Below are positions 11,727 to 21,703 of a stretch of 64,000 nucleotides of DNA, in pieces. This DNA comes from Chara braunii (Eukaryota; Streptophyta; Charophyceae; Charales; Characeae), in the NCBI GenBank assembly GCA_003427395.1, contig BFEA01000341.1, positions 1,359,310-1,423,309 on the forward strand, written 5' to 3'. How positions within the stretch are numbered: the first letter of the stretch is position 1; each line of letters opens with the position of its first letter. The notes under the pieces are model-generated. The model was not told where the DNA came from, made no database searches, and saw nothing but the letters and a program-made list of their open reading frames with translations. Made by a program: the position numbers and the translations under genes.

Positions 11727-12038
11727 TATGTGACGCCCAGGGGGTTCCAATCTTAAGCAAGTTCCTGCTTGCTTGAATCATGACACGTGTCGATTTCTCT
11801 AATCGATCGACACGCAGAGCTTTTCGTTGCCACTTACGTACGAAAAGAGTGTGGACGTCATCTGTGTATCTTTTGAACGGCGAACGCAAAAAATTGAACG
11901 CGCGTTGATCCGTTTAACGGGCCCCCGACCCCCGTTAAATTGCGTTAAACGTGAAAACGGGGGTGTTCCATTCAATTTTGAAAAACGGAACCGGCGCATT
12001 GGGCCTCGGACACGTGGCCCTACGCGCCCAAAAACTAN
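11727..12038. other. Segment ending in a single N, duplicated at 24066-24377
   Basis: These 312 bp follow the inner LTR edge and end AAAAACTA-N. The identical sequence, including the N, is found at 24066-24377. It contains GAACGCGCGTTGA and TTAACGG/CCGTTAA words that also occur at 13950-14010. It begins TATGTGACGCCC, which resembles an LTR terminus rather than the expected polypurine tract. A run of A follows the N (12039-12060). It is either unusual 3' leader sequence or an assembly join. Confidence 0.7.
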
Positions 12039-12060
12039 AAAAAAAAAAAAAAAAAAAAAA

Positions 12061-13050
12061 TTGACCCCTACTAACAGGGTGGGGTGGCCAAACATTCTCC
12101 TCCCTCCCGAAATTCAAACTGCAAGAGGGTAAAAAGTAAGGGCCACCCCATACCCCAAGACTGTGAGCACATGTGTGTGCATGTGGGTGCAGGTCCTCCT
12201 TTTTTTTTTTTTTTTTACAAATGCTGCAATCTGGTCGTACACTCTCATTCCGAAAGGTCCCTACGGATTAGCAAGAACCCTTCGTGCAGCAAAGACTTGG
12301 AGATTGCCTTTGTGGCCTGAGAATATATAGTATGATTCGAATTCAGGTCTGTGGCAGTCTGTGCAGCAAAGTTATGGGTCACTAATTCTCTGTTTTCTCG
12401 TTTTTTTTTTTTTTTTTCTCTTCTTTCTTTGGTTTTTCCGTTTTTCTTTTGTTTTCTGATTTTTCTTCTGTTTTTTCTCGTTTGTCTTTTTTTTAGGAAT
12501 ACGTGCAGTGGCCCTAAGGGCCTCAACTCACCACATGCACAAAAGACAAAACATATGGCGATGCATTATTCCACGTTCTAGCAGAAGATCCTTTTTTTTT
12601 TTTTTTTTTTGAAAGTTCAGGGTTTTGTAGAGGCCAAGGACCAGACCCCCTGTCCCTAATATCCTACCACAGTATGACCAGCACTCAGGACCATCACCCT
12701 ACCAGCATTGAGGGCAACTTCGACCAGACAGCAATGACAGGTCCCACTAGCAACGGGATAGGCTAGAAACGAGTTTGTGGGGCAGTTGAGTGACCCAAAT
12801 CTTGCCATGCAGTACTCGTGATCCCACGGTCTGTGCAAAGAAAGCTTCCCGCCTGAATCTTTTCAATCGGTTAGGGGTGTGGCCAACCCCAAACGAGGTT
12901 GGGGTCGGCCTTAGCCCACTGGATAGAAGATATTCAACATTTTACTTGTTGTTGTGCAATTATCTCATTGGGTGCAACCCTCCTTCAATCACGGGGTATA
13001 TGGAGGATGTGAGGATCACTTCTGACAGAAGTCAATTTTATTCCAAGAAA
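12061..13050. other. Unassigned stretch inside Ty3-A
   Basis: Contains T-homopolymers (about 12200-12216, 12403-12418, 12593-12610), a second copy of the dispersed repeat of 3782-3862 (at 12506-12592), and short GGCCACCCC inverted words near 12085/12143. No coding domain is recognised. It lies between the 3' LTR and the extra ORF, so it is probably filled with later insertions. Confidence 0.5.
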
Positions 13051-13507
13051 ATTTGGCGGTTACTTCGTTCACTGTTTTTGCAACCACCACCATCAGATCA
13101 TTTGTGATCAGAGGGCTGGGAAGCACTCTGCCGTGATTTCCGGTGGGAGGTCTCTGTTTCCTTTTTTTTTTTTGGCCTTTTTTCTGTTTCTTAGCCCATA
13201 AACTCGTAATGAATCTGTCTGGCCGCTGCCACTCAGTGTCACACTGGATCGGCCACACTCCTATCTGACTGCTAATGGGACCTCGCCCCAGGGGCATGGT
13301 CCCATTAGCAGACGGATTGGAGTGTGGCCGATCCAGTGTGACACTGAGTGGCAGCGGCCTGACAGGTTCATTACGAGTTTCTGGGCTGAGAAAACAGGAG
13401 AAAGGCAAAAAAAAAAAAAAAAAGAAACAGAGACCTCCCACTGGAAATCACGGCACAGTACTTCTGATGGTGGTGGTTGCAACAACAGTGAACGAAGCAG
13501 GCCAAAT
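13051..13507. mobile_element. Fold-back element 1 (~457 bp)
   Basis: Two long arms (13051-13280 and 13301-13507) are imperfect reverse complements around a 20-bp centre. Landmarks are ATTTGGC and CTTCGTTCACTG at the outer left, GTTGCAACCACCACCATCAG, a T11/A17 homopolymer pair, and CACACTGGATCGGCCACACT next to the centre. The loop stem is GCTAATGGGACC / GGTCCCATTAGC. This is a fold-back/MITE structure with no coding capacity. Terminal target duplication is not clear. Confidence 0.85.
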
Positions 13508-13599
13508 CCGGGAGTGTACCCAGCAGGGAGTCTACCCAGCAAGATTACCTAAGCAATGCAGGCCAAAAAAAATGTTGTTTATGGTTTTGATATTTTTAA

Positions 13600-14010
13600 A
13601 AATACACGAAGTTATAAAAAAAAACAAAAAAAAATATTTTGTTGTACATCTTTGAAAGATCTACAACCCTATATTTTATTTATTTTTTTCTGTTTGTTTT
13701 TTAGCCCTTAAAAAATCTTTGTGAAACCCAAAAAACAAAGACTCATGTCATTTCTTGTTTTTGTTTTTTTCATTATGCTTACATTTTTTTGTTTTTTTTT
13801 AAATATATTAAAAGCTCAAAAAATAAAAATAAAAATATCGGGTCGTAGACCTCAAAAAGATCTACGACCCCATATTTTTTGTTTTTTTTTTCGATTATGT
13901 TTTGCCTAGGAAAAAAATCATTGCGGACCCCGTTTTTCCCCGTCCAACGCGCGTTTGAATGGGCGTTGAACGCGAATTCAACGCGCGTTCAATAATTCAA
14001 CGCGGAACCC
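13600..14010. repeat. AT-rich tract with paired hairpins and GAACGCGCGTT words
   Basis: A perfect 10-bp stem GGGTCGTAGA/TCTACGACCC with an 11-nt loop sits at 13840-13870. A related hairpin (GTTGTA...TACAAC) sits at 13641-13666. Similar A/T-rich flanks suggest a ~200-bp tandem duplication. From 13950 there are overlapping palindromes of AACGCGCGTT. No coding signal. Confidence 0.55.
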
Positions 14011-14457
14011 GCGTTGAATCCAAAATAGGACACACAGGACGTCATCCAGTGTGGCATACGGGGCTCTATTCTACAAATTCCTCAGGAAGGGCTCTTTTCA
14101 ATCCAAGGAGGGGATTTTTCGTGCCATCGTCGGGACACATACTAATCAACCATGCATCAATGTCCTAAGGGGAAGGGAAAGGAAAGACGATACATGGGGG
14201 CATGGCGAGGGGGTGGGTTAGTCGGGAGTGGAGGTAGGAAGCGTTCCAATCTCGCGACTATTTTTGGAAGCTCCTCATATCGGACGATCCTGTGGAAGCG
14301 AGGGAATCGATTACGACTATGAGGGAGGCAGGCGAGATAGTCAGGGTAGAGGGTGGCAAAGGTTCGGAAGAGTGCCGCGCGGAATCGATCGTGGTTCTCG
14401 CATGCGGGGATAGTCCCCATGAAACCACGACGATATTGTGCCCTCGCTCCGCTGCAC

Positions 14458-15897
14458 TCAAGAGGAGGGCATGAAGATAGAAGTCGGGGAGGGCACACCG
14501 GGTGAGGGGTGGGGGTGAACAGTGACAACAAGGCGGGTGGCGTAGAAAAATCGGAAGGTATCAATCGGGAAGGGATTACGGGGGAATGTGACGCGGGTGG
14601 TGATCTGGCGGAAGGTGAAGTGATCAAGGGGACGGTCGGAGGTGGAGGGGGAGGGGGATCGGCTTCGTTGCCGCCTTGCCGGTGCGCTTGAAGTCTCGGC
14701 AGCTGGATCCCCATCTTCGGGCTTGGGCGCCTCCGGATCTTTGGCGGGATCGTCGGTGGTCGGAAGATTTGCTCCGCTTGCGAATTCCAACTGTCGCTTT
14801 CCGGCCGCAATCTCTTTTCTTTTACGCACTGCCTTGGGGTCCTCCGCTTGAGTGTCCGTTCGTTCCCCCTCTTCCGCCGAGATTTCCCACTCGGATTCTT
14901 CTAGCTCCAACTCTTCCTCTTGCTCGTCTTCCTCTTCTTCTTTTTCCTCCTCACTTTGCTCTCCCTCACTGTGTTCACTATAACTGCCTTTTTCCGGTGT
15001 TTCTTCCTCCTCCTCTTCCTCCTCTGCGCCTTCTTGTTCTTTTTCCGCATCTTTTTCTATCGCTAGCTCCTCGTCTTCGGAGACTGTTCGATCCTGGAAG
15101 AAAGCGAGGTCAACTATCTCCTGCGGGTCCAGATATTCGCGTTGTGATGGCGGGTTGCGTCCGCTTCCCGACTCCTCCAGGCACGTTGACCACTGAGTTT
15201 CTGCACGATGGCGGGTTGCGGCCGCCTCCCGGCTTCTCCAGGCATGCTGACCACTGAGTTCCTGCACAATGGCAGGTTGCGGCCGCTTCCCGGCTCCTCC
15301 AGGCGTCAGAGTTCGTGTGAGGACGTGCGGGACCGGGCTCTCGTCGCTCTGCGAGACGATATCAAGGGGAAGATCGTCAACCAACTGCGCGAGAGAAACC
15401 GTGAGTTCCTGCACAATCAGTTGGCGATGGTCGGGCACCGATTCGAACAGGAATCCAATAAGATCGCCTTCCACCTCCGTCCGCCAGGCCTGGATGATCA
15501 GTAGCTCCAGGTACTCAATCCAAGCGCGGTGCTCCTCGTCCCTTGTCCACGTGAGTCGTACTCCGACCAGGCACACCGAAAGATCGACAAAATGTTCACA
15601 CCACAGCTCCCACTGCCTTGGATCGAGAAGGGGGACCGCGAGCGGTTCCAGACAGAAGGAGAAACGAGGGTGAAGACTAGACTGCCAGAAGGTGGGAAAG
15701 AGAGATGGGAGAGCGAAGGTGGAGAGTTGGGAGCGGTTCATTGGGGACGTTGAAAGGGGATGACCTCCGGAAGCACCACCGCTGGCTCGTGTTGGGACGC
15801 TCGAATCCCACCAAGTTCGAGGTCGTCCGTAGGGAGAAGATTGTCCCTGGGGCGCGTGAGCCAGTAGTTCCACTCCGTGGCCAACTGCTGACCCCAC
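14458..15897 (-). CDS. Ty3-A additional ORF downstream of integrase (479 aa)
   Basis: An uninterrupted minus-strand frame between integrase and the 3' LTR, the position where some Ty3 elements carry an extra ORF. No known domain is recognised. About residues 275-345 are extremely acidic, with runs such as EEEEEEEE-like blocks, SEEEKEEEEDEQEEELELEE-type sequence and Ser/Thr. Next comes a Lys/Arg patch (AVRKRKEIAAGKRQ). The tail has an Arg/Ser-rich motif (RRQRSRSPSPS) resembling a nuclear or RNA-binding tract. Residues of about 195-255 are encoded by a 61-bp DNA repeat (15146-15305), read in different frames. An acidic, disordered, possibly nuclear or histone-binding accessory protein is conceivable. 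The frame could also be open by composition. Confidence 0.45.
   Translation of the reverse strand: MGSAVGHGVELLAHAPQGQSSPYGRPRTWWDSSVPTRASGGASGGHPLSTSPMNRSQLSTFALPSLFPTFWQSSLHPRFSFCLEPLAVPLLDPRQWELWCEHFVDLSVCLVGVRLTWTRDEEHRAWIEYLELLIIQAWRTEVEGDLIGFLFESVPDHRQLIVQELTVSLAQLVDDLPLDIVSQSDESPVPHVLTRTLTPGGAGKRPQPAIVQELSGQHAWRSREAAATRHRAETQWSTCLEESGSGRNPPSQREYLDPQEIVDLAFFQDRTVSEDEELAIEKDAEKEQEGAEEEEEEEETPEKGSYSEHSEGEQSEEEKEEEEDEQEEELELEESEWEISAEEGERTDTQAEDPKAVRKRKEIAAGKRQLEFASGANLPTTDDPAKDPEAPKPEDGDPAAETSSAPARRQRSRSPSPSTSDRPLDHFTFRQITTRVTFPRNPFPIDTFRFFYATRLVVTVHPHPSPGVPSPTSIFMPSS
15146..15305. repeat. 61-bp tandem repeat inside the Ty3-A extra ORF
   Basis: GATGGCGGGTTGCG-type starts lie at 15146, 15207 and 15268 (the last with AATGGCAGG), a strict 61-bp period. 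Each unit continues CTTCCCG-CTCCTCCAGGC and ends TGACCACTGAGTT-CTGCAC. Because 61 is not a multiple of three, successive copies encode different peptides. Confidence 0.95.
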
Positions 15898-16047
15898 TCT
15901 TATAGTGACGTTCGGATCGTCGTATGCCGCAGCGGGTTGATCTCGCTGATATCGCCGCCAAAGGAGACGACGGTGGACACGCGGCTAGTCCCTGGGGCTG
16001 ACCGCCGATGGACAGCTACCGCTTCTGCCAGCACAACTGTCTGACGA

Positions 16048-17412
16048 TTAATCGCGAATCGGAACTCTGCTGCCGCGAATACCCCTATGGTACAGAAGAA
16101 CTGCACAAGCCGTAGAAGATCCAAACTGAAGCGCGGATGATGAACTTATCGGATTGTCGAGATGTAACCACGTTGCGCTAGCAGATGATCGCCGAGAGCT
16201 CGCTCTATGAGAAAACTCATGGTGCTGGTGGCGGAGACGGAGTATAGGAGAAGGCGAGAGATGCAAGGGAGGAAGAAAGCGATGGAGAGTCGTCGTCTTC
16301 CTCCATAGCGAAGGAGGAGGAAGAAGATGCAGAAGATGGGGAGGAAGGGAGGGAAAGTAGATAGGACACGTGGCGTACGATCGGCTCCCTGAGACCTCTG
16401 GCACAAGGCGCACCGTGTTCACCCCGTTCAGGCGGAGCTCGATCACGCGCAATCGCCTGAAGAATCGTGGCGCAATCTTTCCCTGGCGAGCACATTTCCT
16501 CACCTGCACCAGGTCCCCTAATTTGTACTGGGGCCGCAGACCCGCGTTCCCCTTTCGGGCCTCGTAACTACGGATCTGTCGGTCGTGGGCGAACTCGGTC
16601 ATTTTCTGGCGCTTTCGGGCTAATTGGGGCAGGGATCTTTCCATCAATTTCATATGTCGCTTGGCCTTGTCCCGAACTGTGGCCCTTGTGGGCCGTCGGT
16701 TCAACGACGATTCGTCCGGGAGCCTGGGTATCGAAACGCAGACCACACTATTGGTCTGCAATTGGAAAGAGCTCAGACCCGTCGATTTGTGGGGCGTCCC
16801 TCGATGGACCGCCAGGATGTGATCTACGATATCGGGCCAAGGCCTTGGGTCCCGCGCCGCGATATTGCGTCGTAGCGCAGTCTTTATCACTCTATTTGCA
16901 TTTTCCACCAGCCCGTTAGATTGCGACATGTGGGGTGCGGTATTCCGGATAACAACGTCTTGTACGACCAGATTCCTCAAGACTTCTCTCCTAAATTCTA
17001 CCCCATTATCGGTCAGAATTTCCTCCGTGTCCTGGTGCATCCCTAAAAAACAATTGACGTACTGTGCAATTTCGACCGCCTGTCGCGTACGGCACGTATA
17101 CGCCTCAATCCATTTCAAAAAATGGTCCACGAACACCAGTAGGATTGGATATTCGCAGCTATTAGGTCCAGGGGGCACCACAATATCGGTAGTATTCATG
17201 CTAGCCCTTTGAAAAGGTCGTTCAACTACCGTCGAGACTATCGATCTTGGCGGCTGAATCGGCGCCTTGTCAGCAGAGCAGGCCTGACAGTTCGCGACGA
17301 TGAACTTCACACCGTCACGAATATTGGACCAATACCACTCATTTTTGTCGATTGCCACCTCCTTAATTTGTACGGCAAAATGGGCAGCCGTTTCCTCATG
17401 CGCTGTCTTTAC
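16048..17412 (-). pseudogene. Ty3-A integrase
   Basis: Retroviral-type integrase that would insert the element cDNA. The N-terminal zinc module is visible as HEETAAHF (near 17400) and CQACSADK (about residues 24-31 of the 17358 frame). The catalytic core shows the DDE triad: Asp in NTTDIVVPPG, Asp in LTDNGVEF, and Glu in SNGLVENANR about 35 residues later. A KLGDLVQVRK stretch in the C-terminal part fits the GPY/F-like or SH3-like region. The useful similarity ends near 16350; the frame beyond it is Pro/Ser-rich and probably noncoding. One in-frame TAG (at 17413-17415) separates it from the preceding PHD-like segment. Family assignment is firm; activity is unlikely. Confidence 0.9.
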
Positions 17413-17415
17413 CTA

Positions 17416-17955
17416 GTCATAATTCATGAACGGGTGCGGCATTACCATCCAAATCCCACTACCATCCGTTTTCCTTTTTTCCAATCGTCCCTCATTCCAA
17501 CGGTAGTCCCGAGCCCTTTCATTGGCCCTCCTCCGATCTTCCTTGGTGAAGTCCTTGAGGGAGTTACCTACTAGGGTGGCAATCAAGGCGATATCCATCC
17601 ATACTTCGGCCCTTATAAACTTCCGGGTCTTCTCTAACCCTTCTGATATGGCATCTAAAAAGCGAGCCTCGGTCGGGATCTTATCAACCCGACACAAGGG
17701 GCACAACCAAGGCTTACTGCCATTTCGGTATTGGATGCACGAGCCATGGGCTCGTGCGACACGTTGTCGACAGTCTACCCATTTCGCATATCCTTCCCCG
17801 CCAGGGCGCATAGAGACCGAGTATACGCAAGAAATTGCTTCGCAAAAATAACAAGATTTGTCAGGCAGGGAGAGGAGAGATGAGGAGTAGTGGGGAGAGA
17901 GGGGAGTTGTAGGGTTACCTCCGTCACCCATGGCCCCCTGCCTGCTTCTTGCCAC
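17416..17955 (-). pseudogene. Ty3-A PHD/RING-like zinc finger between RNase H and integrase
   Basis: This part of the pol frame lies between RNase H and integrase, where most Ty3 elements have only a short linker. Cysteines and a histidine are spaced as in a cross-brace finger: CYFC, then WVDC, AHGSC, and a closing WLCPLC (about residues 35-87). The Trp-x-Cys-Pro-x-Cys ending is typical of PHD fingers, which bind histone tails. The middle Cys pair is degenerate (DCRQR), so the fold may be lost. A charged helical stretch follows (RRRANERARDY). The segment is in frame with integrase apart from one TAG. A role in chromatin targeting is inference. Confidence 0.5.
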
Positions 17956-18049
17956 GTGGAAGGATTGCCACTTGTCCGTACTTGGGTCCGTTCGCCGATT
18001 CCGGTTCCTTCCACAAGACGATCTCTTCCGTCTTCGACACTTTAACTGG

Positions 18050-18607
18050 TCAATGCAGACGTGTCAGTCCGTCCGCATTACCGTGCCTCTCCGTCTTTCG
18101 ATGGATGATGTCGAAGTCGTATTCCTGTAGGCGCACCGCCCAACGTCCAATCATGCCCGTGTAATTAGTGAGTCGCTTCAGCGCTAGCAAGGGCTCGACG
18201 TGACCGGTGACAAGGAGAAATTTATGTTTGTACAGATACAGATGGAAGTGTTGGATTCCGCACACTACTTCGTAGCATTCGCCCTGTGGGGATGAGTCAT
18301 TTCTCCGCTCATCTGACACCATTCGTGACGCATACTCGATGACATGTTCGCGACCATCGTTCCCCTTCTGTGCTAAGATAGCGGAAATAGCCTTCGGCTG
18401 CCAGTCCGTGATGAGAATGAACTGCTTCGCGGGGTCCGGCCGGATCAAAATAGGTGTCGTTGCCAGAGCGTCCTCGAGGGTCGCGAAGGCCCGTTCGCAC
18501 ACTGCGTCCCAACTAAGGGGTTGGTCCTTTCGTAACAAGCTCGTTAAGGGTCGTGCAATCGCGGCGAAGCCTTTGATAAAACGACGATAGTACAAGGCTA
18601 ACCCCAA
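18050..18607 (-). pseudogene. Ty3-A RNase H
   Basis: Begins LALYYRRFIKGFAAIARPL, the RT thumb/connection typical of Ty3, then the RNase H domain. First catalytic Asp in LITDWQPKAISAIL, Glu in QGECYEVVCGI, and a late Asp in HGNADGLTR. The usual TDH motif reads VTGHVEPLLAL, with Gly replacing the expected Asp, which would impair catalysis. It is in the same frame as the upstream RT, separated by one TGA (codon at 18614-18616). Downstream the frame is lost before the PHD-like segment. RNase H would remove the RNA template during cDNA synthesis. Confidence 0.92.
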
Positions 18608-18613
18608 GAAGGC

Positions 18614-19800
18614 TCAAACCTGCGTCAGTGATGTGGGGACAGGAGCTTCCTTCACCACCGCGACCTTTCTTGAGTCAGGCCGTAGTCCTCCACGTGTCAC
18701 GACGTAGCCCAAGAACGAGATTTCTGAAAGGAAAAATTCACTCTTTTCGAGTGTGATTTTGAATCCGGCGTCTTTCAGAGCACCCAACGTCCACTCGATA
18801 TGTTGTGCATGCTCGTGGTAGGTCTCCGAATAAACCACGATATCGTCCATGTATCCTATGACGCAAAAGTTGATCATTCCCTGTGTTAACCGCGTCTAAT
18901 TGACGAAGTTCTGAAACGTGATATTCATGGCCCGCTGAAACGTGGCGGGTGAGTTGCAAATCCTCATCGGGCACCGAACCCATTGCCACGTGCCTTCAAA
19001 CAGTACGATGGCCGTCTTCGACCGATCTTCCTCCTTGACCAGAATGTGATGGAAGCCGTGCCGAATATCAAACTTACTGAAGTAATTAGCACACCCAATC
19101 ACATCCAGCAAATCATCAATCCGGGGGAGGGGATACACATCTTTGATCGTGATGTCATTCAGTTTGCGATAATCAATGCATATGCGAATCGATCCGTTCT
19201 TTTTCAGTACTAGCACTACCGGAAATGACCATGGTCCGGTGGCGGGTTCGATCTAACCGCTTGCTTCAAATTCTCGAATCCGCTCGAGAGCCTTTTTTCT
19301 GTTCTACCAGGGAGTATCTGTAAGGTTTACAGTGAATTGGAGAATGATTACCTGTTTGGATCTCGTGCTGTATGGCTAACGACATTCCAATGTCTGTGTC
19401 TGTCACACTAATCACTCCTTTGTATTCCTTCAGAATGTCTGCGATTAGGTGGTGGATCTCCTCAGGTTTGTATTGGGGTACGTGCAACTCATACAACTCA
19501 TCCCATATCCTTACATCGATGTGTTTTGTATTCACCCACTTGGTGTTCTCTGGCGGGGGGGTGACGATGAATGAGTTATCCGATCGCCAGGAAAAGACCG
19601 TGGCCATCATCTGTGCATCTTGTTCTCGAATGACCACCTGTTCCTCCGGTGTTACTCCGTCTCGAATGTCTTGCCACGACACATGTTTCGTTGCGATCTT
19701 GATCCCGAGTCCGTTTTCGAGGCGCTCAGGGGGTTCCAAAGAGTTCGTCTTTGCCCCTAAGTGTAACAGTCGAATCTCTTTTGCAGGTGTCAAAAGGGAT
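18614..19800 (-). pseudogene. Ty3-A reverse transcriptase
   Basis: Ty3-type RT read on the minus strand. N-terminal region (19793-19266) includes KPYRYSLVEQKK. A frameshift near 19300 and a stop separate it from the core. Core motifs: VLVLKKNGSIRICIDYRKLN, FSKFDIRHGFHHI (motif A Asp), CPMRICNSPATFQRAM (motif B region), and GYMDDIVVYS with the catalytic YMDD (plus 18842-18853). An in-frame TAG lies at about 18896-18898, 15 codons before the YMDD. The mutations are few, suggesting moderate age. This would copy element RNA to DNA. Confidence 0.95.
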
Positions 19801-19845
19801 CTCGGGAGATTCGTGATACCGCAGTAATGCTTTTTGTCCTCATAT

Positions 19846-20378
19846 GCAGTGCTGCAGCATACGTTCGTTGGTCTGTTCTGATATCGAAAGCAAATTACCG
19901 ATAGGAAAGGGGATTCGGTGATCTAAGGCGCGTAAGCATGATTAGATCATTCTTTCTTCTTGCTTTTTCAACCACCCGTAAGGAGATAGCTAACACAGCG
20001 GCTCCCGAATCGATGATAGCATTATATGGAATTCCCCATACCTCGATGTCGCATTCCGCGGATTTCCATGGGATGTGTTTAATCCGTAGGAAGTGGTCAT
20101 CTTTTTGGATTAGTCCTATGCGTATAGGATCGGAAGTATTTTCGTCCGGTGTCGGTCCTTTTGTTTTTGTGTTTGCTGCTCGGGTAAGAGCAAACCGTTT
20201 GCGATTTGCTTTGCAGTGCTGCAGCATACGTTCGTTGGCCTATTCTGATATCGAAAGCAAATGACCGATAGGAAGGGGGATTCGGTGATCTAAGGCGCGC
20301 ACGATGTTTAGAACATCGATTTCCCCCGTGGCGAAGGTGGGTCCTCCCGACTCCATCTCTCCTAGAGAAGGTTGCCAC
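19846..20378 (-). pseudogene. Ty3-A aspartic protease region with flanking duplication
   Basis: The frame 20227-19895 has IDSGAAVLAIS, the retropepsin catalytic DSG motif, preceded by EVWGIPYNAI. The enzyme would cleave the Gag-Pol polyprotein. A ~90-bp direct repeat brackets the domain: GCAGTGCTGCAGCATACGTT begins at about 19846 and 20214, and similarity extends to about 19940 and 20305. In both copies the minus strand can be read as a peptide with HRIP-PIG-LLSISE and NERMLQHC. Frameshifts occur at both edges. Confidence 0.75.
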
Positions 20379-20439
20379 TCCGCCACTTCTCGTTGTTCAG
20401 GCGCGGGTCTAATCATACCAATCATCCCAAGCCTCGGAT

Positions 20440-21558
20440 ATCCCAGTGTTACATACTAATCTAATGGAATAAGATTTGCAGCCTCCTCCATTGTTGCTAA
20501 CATGGTTCCGCCTCCCTCTACTTCTTCCATCAAAGCTCCTACCCGTTAGCGATCGGGGCTGCAGCTACCGGTGCGGCTCTGACTCGTTGTTGCGGGGGCC
20601 GATGGGGGCAATCCCGGGCTATGTGCCCCGGTTGGTGACATGTGTAACATACATTTAGATTGCTCGGGATCCCTGCTGGCGGTGGTACCGGAGCCAATCC
20701 GTGCTGGATCGGCACGACACGCTCTGCGATGGGTCGCATCGATCTCATCATCCTCTCGATTCAAGCATTGACGTTCGGTCGTGAGGGGGGTTCGATCGGG
20801 GTTGGAGGTGCTGTTATCACGGGCACGGGCACGCTATCACACTAGGGGCTGGTCATTTGGGACTAATCTGTTCCAGATAGGTGATAGGGCCCGGCACAAA
20901 CCCCATGTTTTCGAATTTGTTCTGCAGTGCAGCCAACTCAGCTTTAGCTCTTGCCAGCTCGGACGAGTCTCCTTCCCTAGGGTAATCTTCCCCTTCTAGG
21001 AAACTCGCTGCAAACTTTCGCTTCATTTCTTATGCAGCGGCCATGATCTGTTGCAGCGCATGATTGATGGGGGAGAAATGTTTTCGGAGTTTGGCCCTCA
21101 TTGTTCTGCCGCGAAGTCCGTCGATGAACAAATCTCTTCCTACTTGCTCACTTCGCTCTGTTTTCACAAACATTCGGTAAAACCGATTTCGATACTCGTT
21201 AACAGATTCGAGGGGTTTTTGAGCTCGATCTTTAATCATAAAAAGAGCTTGTGTCGGGGTGAGTGTAATAAAATCGGTTCAAAAAATCTTGCTCGAATGT
21301 CGGGAGATCAACCCATACATAGGTGTTAAACTAGTGATGGGCATCTCCTCCTAGACATGCACGGATGTTCACATGTGCCTCGTTATCGTCATACTGTTGA
21401 GCCCGGAGCGTGGCTAACCATGCTTCAGCGAGATGATGTGCATGGTCGAATAGATAAAGGTCGGGTGGCGTCATAGGAGCCCGTGCTCGTGGTACGAGTT
21501 GATTAGGATTCTGCTGGGGATTTGGGTTTTGTTGGGGGTTATGCTGATTAACGTTCAT
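20440..21558 (-). pseudogene. Ty3-A gag
   Basis: Gag structural protein of the retrotransposon particle. The start at 21558 (MNVNQHNPQQ, Gln/Asn/Pro-rich) lies ~130 bp downstream of the PBS. Capsid-like features: HLAEAWLATLRAQQYDD, then after a stop TFEQDFLNRFYYTHP, and EYRNRFYRMF with GRDLFIDGLRGRTMRAKLR. The nucleocapsid part has a canonical CCHC knuckle, CYTCHQPGHIARDCP (about 20660-20610). Several stops and frameshifts break the frame (segments 21558-21331, 21239-21030, 20751-20539). A Pro/Ala-rich linker follows. Confidence 0.85.
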
Positions 21559-21690
21559 GTTGACCGTCCGTCGGGCCGCAGACCAGCTTCTGGTAACGAC
21601 GGGATCACGTCGATGCGCGTTCCGGGGTCGCTGTCGTCCCGTGTTAGCCAGATCGCCCAGCTATAAGTCCTAGAACCCTGCCACGTGTCG

Positions 21691-21703
21691 GGCTCCGATA
21701 CCA
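21691..21703 (-). promoter_or_regulatory. Ty3-A primer binding site (initiator Met tRNA type)
   Basis: The minus strand reads TGGTATCGGAGCC immediately after the 5' LTR. It differs by one base from TGGTATCAGAGCC, the usual plant PBS complementary to the 3' end of initiator tRNA-Met. This fixes the element's orientation and the inner 5' LTR edge. The 3' LTR ends TTGGGCGTCA where this LTR reads TTGG directly into the PBS, so a few bases may be deleted here by TTGG microhomology. Confidence 0.85.

Noticed and set aside
14676-15257. 193-codon plus-strand ORF
   Set aside because: It is antisense to the acidic extra ORF of Ty3-A; Leu/Pro-rich composition results from the Glu codons on the other strand.
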